Of a DNA stretch of 64,000 nt, positions 12,029 through 20,334 are shown one piece after another (within the stretch, counting starts at the first letter, position 1; every line of letters starts with the position of its first letter). A program made the position numbers and the translations under genes. This DNA is from Orientallactaga sibirica (Eukaryota; Chordata; Mammalia; Rodentia; Dipodidae). Under the pieces are notes generated by a model that had not been told where the DNA came from, searched no databases, and worked only from the letters and a program-made list of their open reading frames with translations. The stretch lies in NCBI GenBank assembly GCA_036365145.1, contig JAEOAD010000199.1, positions 50,004 through 114,003 of the forward strand. The letters are read 5' to 3'.

Positions 12029-12287
12029 ATCTTTGACGCTCAGATGGAGGGAGTGCTGAGTGTGATGAGGGGACACCGCTGGGCTGTGCCCTGGACTGTC
12101 TCCATGCATGTGGGCAGTCCTGGGGTGTGTCAGGCAGGGCTCGTGCTTGTTTCTTGTCTTGACCTTCTGTTCTCCTGCGAGCGTGTACAGGAGGTGAAGG
12201 GATGTTGGTCTTCCTCCTGACCTTTCACTGGGGTGAGCACGATGTAGCCAAGAACCTTCTCTGTTTTGTTTATTGCTTTTTAAAAGT
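12029..12287. other. Unique sequence between repeats
   Basis: No repeat or RNA gene recognised. A plus-strand open frame of 79 codons (11981-12220) crosses the 80-bp duplication and shows no known domain; I judge it non-coding. Confidence 0.5.
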
Positions 12288-12290
12288 TTT

Positions 12291-12293
<3 letters not shown>

Positions 12294-12337
<44 letters not shown>
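12294..12337. repeat. (TTTA)n microsatellite
   Basis: About eleven TTTA units, the complement of the A-rich 3' tail of the adjacent antisense SINE. Confidence 0.9.

Positions 12338-12383
<46 letters not shown>
12338..12383. repeat. (GA)n microsatellite
   Basis: About 23 uninterrupted GA units between the SINE body and its TTTA tail. It is the complement of the TC-rich part of the SINE, expanded. Confidence 0.95.
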
Positions 12384-12386
<3 letters not shown>

Positions 12387-12519
12387 GGCACGCCAGGACC
12401 TTCAGCAAATGAACTGCATACACAAGTGCTCCCTTGTGCATCTGGCTTATGTGGGTCCTGGGGAATCAAACCTGGCTTTGCAGGCAAGAACCTTAACCAT
12501 GAAGCCATCTCTCCAGCCC

Positions 12520-12690
12520 TGTTTTTTTTTTTAAATAAGGACTAGCACAGCATGCAAAGTAATGCCCAATGTGTGTTAATTGAATGAATAAATAGCTCTG
12601 TAGTGAAAATATTTATATTTTGAAAGCAAGGTATAATAAGATAGTATTTGGTTCTAAATGTCTTTTGGCAGTTTCTTGTGTTCCCTTCCA
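12520..12690. other. Unique AT-rich spacer
   Basis: Short T-run then AT-rich sequence; no element recognised. Confidence 0.5.
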
Positions 12691-12694
12691 TCCT

Positions 12695-12984
12695 CACAAC
12701 CTCTCTCCTGTCCTACTTTCCTCCCTGCCTTTCTCTCTCTCTCTTTCTCCTTTTCTCCCTTTTTCTTTCACTTCTCTTCCTCTGTTCTTTCTTCCTTCCT
12801 TTCTTCTTCTTTCATTCCCTTTCTCCCCTCCCTCCCTTCTTTCCTTCATTCCTTCCGTTCCCTGCCTGCCTGCTGTCTTTCCTTTCCTTTCCTTTCCTTT
12901 CCTTTCCTTTCCTTTCCTTTCCTTTCCTTTCCTTTCTTCTCTTCTCTTCTCTTCTCTTCTCTTCTCTTCTCTTCTTTCTTCTCT
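12695..12984. repeat. Long polypyrimidine tract with (CCTTT)n and (CTTCT)n
   Basis: Nearly 300 bases almost wholly of C and T on the plus strand. It starts as an irregular TTCC/CTCT mixture, becomes a clean CCTTT pentamer array from about 12878 to 12935, then CTTCT pentamers to about 12975. Overlapping open frames in all three plus frames and on the minus strand (poly-R/K/E) are compositional. Such mirror-like polypurine-polypyrimidine DNA can form triplexes. Confidence 0.95.
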
Positions 12985-13029
12985 TGCTATGTAGCCAAAG
13001 TTGATCTTCACCTTGTGATCCCCTTGTCT

Positions 13030-13157
13030 TAGGTTCTTCTGTAGCCCAGGCTGGCCTGGAATTCATTATGTAGTCCAGGCTGGCCTTGAATGTAAAACGA
13101 TCTCCTACCTCGGCCTCTGAGTGCTGAGATTAAAGGCATGAGCTATCACACCTGGTA
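13030..13157 (-). mobile_element. B1-like 7SL-derived SINE, antisense, diverged
   Basis: The complement reads as a B1 monomer: AGCTCATGCCTTTAATCTC, CAGCACTCAGAGGCCGAGG, then AAGGCCAGCCTGGACTACAT and GAATTCCAGGCCAGCC. It is more diverged than the copies at 13621 and 13871, so probably older. Confidence 0.85.
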
Positions 13158-13192
13158 CTTATTTTATTTTATTTTATTTTATTTTATTTTTG
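13158..13192. repeat. (TTTTA)n microsatellite
   Basis: Seven or so TTTTA units forming the complement of the A-rich tail of the next antisense B1. Confidence 0.9.
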
Positions 13193-13338
13193 GTTTTTCA
13201 AGGTAAGGTCTCACTCTAGTCCTGGATGACCTGGAATTCACTATGAAGCCTCAGGGTGCCCTTGGACTCATGGCGATCCTCCTAACTCTGCCTCCTAAGT
13301 GCTGTGATTAAAGGCATGTGCCACCATGCTGGCTTTTT
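13190..13338 (-). mobile_element. B1-like SINE, antisense
   Basis: Shows GGTTTTTCAAGGTAAGGTCT, CCTGGAATTCACTATGAAGC, GATCCTCCTAACTCTGCC and TTAAAGGCATGTGCCACCAT, which is the complement of a full B1-like unit. Its tail is the TTTTA array on its left. Confidence 0.9.
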
Positions 13339-13601
13339 TTTTGATAACTTTTTTAATACACATGAATTTTTGACCTTATCCATGGGAGGGGATTAAAAAC
13401 AAAAGCAACAATGAGTTCTTAGTGTAAAATTTTTTCTTAGTTAAGACCAGTCTTTCAGCACTGCACCTATAAAAGATTTAAATTGTTTCATAGGTTTTAG
13501 CCTAGTAAGAGGCAAGTTGAGAAAATATTTTGGGAAGAGGGAGACAGGACCTCATATTAAATTGATGTATATTCTACCATTTGTATCATTAAGAAAGTGT
13601 T
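13339..13601. other. Unique AT-rich sequence
   Basis: No tandem repeat, RNA gene or convincing open frame seen. Confidence 0.5.
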
Positions 13602-13620
13602 AAAAAATTAAGAAACAAAA

Positions 13621-13780
13621 GCCGGGCATGGTGGCACACGCCTTTAAACCCAGCACTCGGGAGGCAGAGGTAGGAGAATCGCCATGAGTTCAGGGCCACC
13701 CTGAGAATAGAGTGAATTCCAGGTCAGCCTGGGTTAGAGTGAGACTCTACCTCGCAAAAACCAATAAAATAAAATAAAAT
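13621..13780 (+). mobile_element. B1-like SINE, sense, with target-site duplication
   Basis: Begins GCCGGGCATGGTGGCACACG and continues CAGCACTCGGGAGGCAGAGG and GTGAATTCCAGGTCAGCC, ending in CAAAAACC and an (AATAA)n-type tail. A perfect 17-base direct repeat, AAAAAATTAAGAAACAA, flanks it at 13602-13618 and 13781-13797. This is the signature of L1-driven retroposition, and the intact duplication suggests a fairly young insertion. Confidence 0.95.
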
Positions 13781-13870
13781 AAAAAATTAAGAAACAAGAC
13801 CTGAAAGTGTTAAAAAATTATATGTACATGTATATCTGCATATATGCATGCACACATATAGATATAGGTT

Positions 13871-14028
13871 GTTTAAAAAAAAATTTTTTTTTGAGGTGGG
13901 TTTTCACTCTGGCTCAGGTTGACCTGGAATTCATGATGTATTCTCAGGGTGGCCTTGAACTCACGGTAATGCTCCTACCTCTACCTCCCGAGTGCTGGAA
14001 TTAAAGGCGTGCGCCACCACGCCCGGCT
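13871..14028 (-). mobile_element. B1-like SINE, antisense, with target-site duplication
   Basis: The complement of a B1-like unit: TGACCTGGAATTCATGATG, GAACTCACGGTAATGCTCC and GCGTGCGCCACCACGCCCGG. It is flanked by the 12-base direct repeat TAGATATAGGTT at 13859-13870 and 14029-14040. Its A-rich tail complement is the T-run near 13884. Confidence 0.95.
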
Positions 14029-14040
14029 TAGATATAGGTT

Positions 14041-14164
14041 TTAATGTACCAATTCAAATGCCTGCTTGATATGAGAATTAAACACATCCTTATGTGATAT
14101 TATCAATGAAGTACTCTATTCAGTACATGTGATCTTAAACATTATCAACTTAATTTATGTGTGA
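14041..14164. other. Unique AT-rich spacer
   Basis: Short unique stretch between the B1 insertion and the GC-rich block. Confidence 0.5.
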
Positions 14165-14480
14165 ATGATGCTGGGCGGGGCTGTCCTCTGAGGTGGAGAA
14201 CAGGGAGGAGGGTGAAGCAGTTGGCTTGGCCACCTGTGGAGCCTGAGGTGGCGGGGCTGTCCTCTGAGGTGAGAATGGGGAGGCCAGTGAAGCAGTTGGC
14301 ATAGCCACCTGTTGTGCCTGAGGGGGTGGGGCTATCCTCTAAGGTGGAGAACGGGGAGGCAGGTGAAGCAGTTGGCGTGGCCACCTGTGGAGCCTGAGGG
14401 AACAGGGCTGTCCTCTGAAGTGGAGAACTGGGAGGCAGGTGAAGCAGTTGGCGTGGCCACCTGTGGAGCCAGAGGGGGCT
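14165..14480. repeat. GC-rich minisatellite, ~76-bp unit, four copies
   Basis: GGGGCTGTCCTCTGAGGTG or a close variant begins at 14177, 14253, 14328 and 14404, so the unit is 75-76 bases. Each unit continues GGTGAAGCAGTTGGC and GGCCACCTGTGGAGCC. A more degenerate unit follows near 14519 (GGGGCTTCCCTCTGAGGTGG). As 76 is one more than 25 codons, each copy is read in a new frame. Confidence 0.9.
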
Positions 14481-15063
14481 GGCAGGGCCATGTGCAGGGG
14501 GTGGGGCAATGCACGGGGGCGGGGCTTCCCTCTGAGGTGGAGGAGAGGAGGCAGGGTGAAGCCATTTCCCAGGTTGTGGCCACCTGTGGAGGCGGAGGGC
14601 TGGGAATGAATGAAGCGGTTTTCTGGTGGGTGTGGCTACATGCTGAGGTGGAGGGTGGGGGCGGGGCGGCGGCATGGGGCGTGTGGACGGGGACCCCTGT
14701 AGATGGGGTGCCAGGGGTGGGAGGGGACGTCCAGGTGGACGGTTCCCAACCGGGTGGAGGGTGAGGGCCGGGCTGGTCGGGCACCCTGTGGGGGGGCACC
14801 AGCTGGGGATGGGGCAGGTGGGGCTGCATTGGCGGGTGCTTTCCCCGGGAGTGCACGTGTGGAGGGTAGAGGTCCCCCTGGTGCACAGCAATGGGAATTG
14901 TCCTTTTTCAGTGCCCTCCCAGACCCTCGTGTGCCCCAAAGCCTGCGGAAGGTCCCTAAAGGCCTTGCCTTTGCCTCCACTCTGGCTGACATGGGCTTCC
15001 ACGGATGCCATCGGGACCAGAAGCCTTAGCTCATTTTGAGACTAGCGTCTTTCCTATGTGATA
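14481..15063. other. GC-rich flank with GC boxes
   Basis: G-rich plus strand with CpG-containing motifs such as GGGGGCGGGGCGG (14657-14669) and GGGGGCGGGGC (near 14515), which are Sp1-type GC boxes. A 288-codon open frame runs on the minus strand (14145-15011) across this block and the minisatellite. It encodes a proline-, serine- and histidine-rich low-complexity peptide with no recognised domain. Other long frames overlap it on the plus strand. The open frames are probably a result of stop-poor GC-rich sequence, though the minus-strand one does begin with ATG. No TATA box or promoter layout was established. Confidence 0.5.
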
Positions 15064-18000
15064 CTAGTTTGTCTAATCTAAAAAGATGAACAACATGGTA
15101 GATTAGCTTCATTCCTAACGTAGTTTGTTTAGAAAACAAACACCTTCATTGCCGAAGACTGTGCTGTGTCAAATAAGGTAGTTCTGTTCTCGGAATGAGT
15201 TGCTTTCTTATGAAGAGTCTTCAGTGCAGCAAGTTCACACTTTCCTAGTTTGTGTAATCTAACAAGATGAACAACTTGGTAGATTGGCTTCATTTCTAAC
15301 GTAGTTTGTTTAGAAAACAAACACCTTCATTCCCGAACACTGTACTGTTTAAAATGAGCTGGTTCCCTTTTCGGATTGAGTTGCTTAATTATGAAGAGTC
15401 TTCAGTGTAGCAAGATCAAACTTTACTTGTTTATGAACTCTAACAAGATGTACAACTTAGCATATTAGCTTCATTTCTAATGTAGTTTGTTTAGAAATCA
15501 AACAACTTCATTGGCGAAAACTGTACTATATGAAATAAGCTAGTTCTGTTCTCAGAATGAGTTGCTTTCTTACGAAGACTCGTCAGTACAGCAAGATCAA
15601 ACTTTGCTAGTTTATGTAATCTAACAAGATGAACAACTTGGTAGATTAGCTTCATTTCCAATATAGTTTTTTTTAGAAAACAAATACCTTCATTGGTGAA
15701 GAGTGTACTGTGGGAAATAAGCTAGTTCTGTTCTCAGAATGAGTTGCTTTCCTACAAAGAGTGTTCAGTGAAGCAAGATCCAACTTTCCTAGTTTGTGTA
15801 ATCTAACAAGATGAACAACTTGGCAGATTGGCTTCATTTTTAACGTAGTTTGTTTAGAAAAAAAACACCTTCATTGCCGAAGATTGTACTGTGTGAAATA
15901 AGCTAGTTCTATTCTCGGAATGAGTTGCTTTCTTACGAACAGTCTTCAGTGCAGCAAGTTCAAACTTTCATAGTTTGTATAATCAAATAAGATGAACAAC
16001 TTAGTAAATTAGCTTCATTTCTAACGTAGTTTGTTTAGAACACAAACACCTTCATTGCCTAAGTCTGTACTGTGTGAAATAACCAAGTTCTGTTTTTTAA
16101 TGAGTTGCTTTTTTACCAAGAGGCTTCACTGCAGCAAGATCAAACTTTGCTAGTTTTTGTACTTTAACAAGATGTCCAACCGAGTAGATTAGCTTCATTT
16201 CTAACGTAGTTTGTTTAGAAAAAAACACACCTTCATTGTCGAACACTGTACTGTGTGAAATATGCTAGTTCTGTTCTCAGAATGAGTTGATTTCTTACGA
16301 AGAGTCTTCAGTACAGCAAGATCAAACTTTGCTAGTTTGTGTAATCTAACAAGATGAACGATTTGGTAGATTAGTCTCATTTCTAACGTAGTTTGTTTAG
16401 AAAGCAAACACCTTCATTGCCGAACACGGTACTGTGTGAAATAAGCTAGTTCTGTTCTTGGAATGAGTTGCCTTCTTACGAAGAGTTTTCAATACAGCAC
16501 AATCAAACGTTGCTAGTTTGTTTAATCTAACATGATGAACAACTTGGTAGAATAGCTTCATTTCTATCATAGTTTGTTTTGAAAACAAACACCTTCATTG
16601 TTGCAGAGTGTACTGTGTAAATTAAGCTAGCTCTGTTCTCAGAATGAGTTGCTTTCTTACGAAGAGTCTTCACTGCAGCAAGATCAAACTTTCCTAGTTT
16701 GTGGAATCTAATAAGATGTACAACTTAGTAGATTAGTTTCATTTCTCAGATAGTTTTTTTTGAAAAAGAAGACATTCATTGCCTTAGACTGTACTGCGTC
16801 AAATACCTAGTTCTGTTCTCAGAATGAGTTGCTTTCTTATGAAGAGTCTTTATTGCAGCAAGATCAAACTTTCCTAGTTTGTGTAATCTAACAAAGTGGA
16901 GAACCTAGTAGATTCACTTCATTTCTAACGTAGTTTGTTTAGAAAACAAACACATTCATTGCAGAAGCCTGTACTGTGGGATATAAGCTAGTTCTGTTTC
17001 TAAACTGGTTTGTTTTGAAAAAAACACCTTCATTGCCAAAGACTGTGCTGTGTCAAATAAGCTAGTTCCGTTCTCGGAATGAGTTGCTTTCTTATGAAGA
17101 GTCTTCAGTGCAGTAAGATCAAACTTTGCTTTTTTCTCTAATCTAACGGGATGAACAACTTGGTAGATTCGCTTCATTTCTACCGTAGTCATTGGCAAAC
17201 ACTGTACTGTGTGAAATAAGCTAGTTCTGTTCTCATTATGAGTTGCTTCTTACGAAGAGTCTTCAGTGCAGGAAGATCAAACTTTGCCAGTTTGTGTACT
17301 CTAACAAGATGTACAACTTAGTAGATTAGCTTCATTTCTAACGTAGTTTGTTTAGAAAAGAAACACCTTCATTGCAGAACACTGTACTGTGTGAAATAAG
17401 CTAGTTCTGTTCTCAGAATGAGTTGCTTTATAAGGAAGAGTCTTCAGTGCAGCAACTTCAAACTTTCGTAGTTTCTGTAATATAACAGGATGAACAATTT
17501 GGTAGATTAGTTTCATTTCTAACGTAGTTTGTTTAGAAAACAAACACCTCCAATTCCGAAGATTGTACTGTGTGAAATAAGCTAGTTCTGTTCTCGTAAT
17601 GAGTTGCTTTCTTATGAAGAGTTTTCAGTGCAGCAAGGTCAAACTTTGCTAGTTTGTGTAATCTAACAAGATTAACAATTTGGTAGATTAGTTTCATTTC
17701 TAACGTAGTTTGTTTAGAAAACAAAGACCTTCATTGCCAAAGATTGTACTGTGTGAAAGAAGCTAGTTATGTTCTCAGAATGAGTTGATTTCTTACGAAG
17801 AGACTTCAGTTCAGCAAGTTCAAACTTTCCTAGTTTGTGTAATCAAACAAGATGAACAACTTAGTAGATTAAGTTCATTTCTAACATCGTTTGTTTAGAA
17901 AACAAACACCTTCATTGCCGAATACTGTACTGGGTGAAATAAGCTATTTCTGTTCTTGGAATGCGTTGCTTTCTTATGAAAGTCTTCAGTGCAGACAGAT

Positions 18001-20330
18001 CAAACTTTGCTAGTTTGTGTAATCCTACAATATGAACAACTTGGTAGATTAGCTTCATTTCTAACGTAGTTTGTTTAGGAAACAAACACCTTCATTGCCG
18101 AAGATTGTACTGTGTGAAATAAGCTAGTTCTGTTCTCAGAATGAGCTGCTTTATTACGAAGATTCTTCAGTGCAGCAAGATCAAACTTTGATAGTTTGTG
18201 TAATCTAACAACATGAACAACATGCTAGAATAGCTTCCTTTCTAACATAGTTTGTTTAGAAAACAAACACCTTCATTGCCAAATACTATACTGTGTGAAA
18301 TAAGCTATTTCTGTTCTCAGAATGAGGTGTTTTCTTATGAAAAGTCTTCAGTGCAGCAAGATCAAACTTTGCTAGTTTGTGTAATCTAACAAAATGTTGT
18401 TTTGAAAAGAAACACTTTCATTGCCAAACACTGTACTGCTTGAAATAAGCTTGTTCTGTTCTTTCATGAGTTGCTTTCTTACGAAGAGTCTTCAGTGCAG
18501 CAAGATCAAACGTTGCTAGTTTGTATAATCTAACAAGATTTACATGTTAGTAGATTAGCTTTGTTTCTAACGTAGTTGGTTTTGAAAACAAACACCTTCA
18601 TTGCCAAAGACTGTGCTGTGTCAAATAAGCTAATTCTGTTCTCGGAATGAGTTGCTTTCTTATGAAAGTCTTCAGTGCAGACAGATCAAACTTTGCTAGT
18701 TTGTGTAATCCTACAATATGAACAACTTTGTTGATTAGCTTCATTTCTAACGTAGTTTGTTTAGAAAACAAACACCTTCATTGCCGAAGATTGTACTGTG
18801 TGAAATAATCTAGTTCTGTTCTCGGAATGAGTTGCTTTCTTATGAAGAGTCTGCAGTGCAGCAACTTCAAACTTTCCTAGTTTGTGTAATCAAACAAGAT
18901 GAACAATTTAGTAGATTAGCTGCATTTCTAACGTAGTTTGTTTAGAACACAAACACCTTCATTGCCGAACACTGTACTGTGAGAAATAAGCTAGTTCTGT
19001 TCTTGGAATGACTTGGTTTCTTACCAAGAATCTTCATTGCAGCAAGATCAAACTTTCCTAGTTTGTGTACTCTAACAAGTTATACAACTTAGTAAATTAG
19101 CTTCATTTCTAATGTAGTTTGTTTGGAAAACAAACACCTTCATTGCTGAACACTGTACCGTGTGAAATAAGCTACTTCTGTTCTCGGAATGAGTTGCTTT
19201 CTTACGAAGAGTCTTCAGTACAGTAAGATCAAACTTTCCTAGTTTGTGTAATCTAAAAAGTTGAACAACTTGGCATATTAGCTTGATTTCTAACATAGTT
19301 TGTTTAGAAACAAACACCTTCATTGCCGAACACTGTACTGTGTGAAATAAGCTAGTTCTGTTCTCAGAATGAGTTGCTGTTACGAAGAGTCTTCATTGCA
19401 GCAAGATCAAACATTGCTAGTTTGTGTACTCTAACAAGATGTACAACATAGTAGATTAGCTTCATTTCTAACATAGTTTGTTTAGAAAACAAACACCTTC
19501 ATTGCCAAAGACTGTACTGTGTGACATAAGTTAGATTTGTTCTCGGAATGAGTTGGTTTCTTATGAAGAGTCTTCACTGCAGCCAGATCAAACTTTGCTA
19601 GGTTGTGTAATCTACCAACATGTACAATTTAGTAGATTAGCTTTGTTTCTAACGTAGTTTGTTTTGAAAACAAACACCTTCATTACCGAAGACTGTACTG
19701 TGTAAAATAAGCTTGTTCTGTTCTCGGAATTACTTGCTTTCTTATGAAGAGTCTTCAGTGCAGCAAGATCAAACTTTGGTAGTTTGTGTAATCTAACCCG
19801 ATGAACAACTTGGTAGATTAGCTTCATTTCTAACGTGGTCTGTTTAGAAAACAAACACCTTCATATCCGAACACTGTACTGTGTGAAATAAGTTAGTTCT
19901 GTTGTCGGAATGAGTTGCTTATTTATGAAGAGTCTTCAATGCAGCAAGATCAAACTTTCCTAGTTTGTGTATTCTATCAAGATGTACATCTTGGTAGATT
20001 AGCTTCATATCTAACATAGTTTGTTTTGAAAACAAACACCTTCATTCCCGTAAACTGTACTCTGTGAAATAAGCTAGTTCGGTTATCGGAATGAGATGCT
20101 TTCTTACGAAGAGTCTTCAGTGCAGCAAGATCAAACTTTCCTAGTTCTGTAATCTAAAAAGATGTGCAGCTTAGTAGATTCGCTACATTTCAAAAGAGTT
20201 TGTTTAGAAAACAAACACCTTCATTCCCAAAGAATGTACTCTGTGGAATAAGCTAGTTCGGTTCTCAAAATGAGTTGCTTTCTGACGAAGAGTCTTCAGT
20301 GTAGCACGATCAAGCTTTGCTAGGTTGTGT
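15064..20330 (+). repeat. 181-bp satellite array, class A (second domain)
   Basis: About 29 class A monomers in the same orientation as the left domain. The first 1.38 kb is a copy of 3434-4815. Monomers at about 16741-17724 match 48181-49293 and those near 18150-18310 match 48460-48610. The last monomers (20160-20340) are transitional, with B-like CTACATTTCAAAAGAG mixed into A sequence, and a ~45-base deletion (GTTGTGTAAAGTAGTTTG, near 20325) marks the entry to class B. Confidence 0.93.
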
Positions 20331-20334
20331 AAAG

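Larger units (their letters stand above)
12294..12519 (-). mobile_element. tRNA-derived SINE (B2-superfamily-like), antisense
   Basis: Read on the minus strand, the element starts at GGGCTGGAGAGATGG (12519 leftward). It has an RNA polymerase III A-box-like TGGCTTCATGG (12507-12497) and a B-box GGTTTGATTCC (12472-12462), the usual tRNA-type internal promoter. A tRNA-unrelated body follows, then a long (TC)n run, and the element ends in an (AAAT)n tail. On the plus strand these are (TTTA)n at 12294-12337 and (GA)n at 12338-12383. The TC-run and body style match SINEs I recall from jerboas. A target duplication was not clear. Confidence 0.85.
10509..15063. other. Non-satellite island inside the array
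   Basis: About 4.55 kb with no 181-bp periodicity, containing interspersed repeats, microsatellites and unique sequence. The left satellite ends after AATCTAACAAGATGTA (near 10508) and the right one resumes at CTAGTTTGTCTAATC (15064). The last dyad on the left is at about 10361 and the first on the right at 15123. Removing the island leaves 206 bases between dyads, so about 25 bases of monomer phase are present on both sides. Base composition changes sharply, especially in the GC-rich right half. It is either an insertion into the array or a remnant of ordinary chromosome trapped between arrays. Confidence 0.9.

Noticed and set aside
12620..13066. Overlapping 84-124-codon frames on both strands
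   Set aside because: They are translations of the polypyrimidine tract (Leu/Ser/Phe/Pro-rich or Arg/Lys/Glu-rich) open in every frame by composition.
13859..14040. A tandem repeat of the word around TAGATATAGGTT
   Set aside because: The two copies are the target-site duplication of the B1 insertion between them.
14312..14764. 150-codon plus-strand frame in the GC-rich block
   Set aside because: Overlaps the minus-strand frame and the minisatellite; Gly/Val/Trp-rich low complexity with no domain, explained by stop-poor composition.
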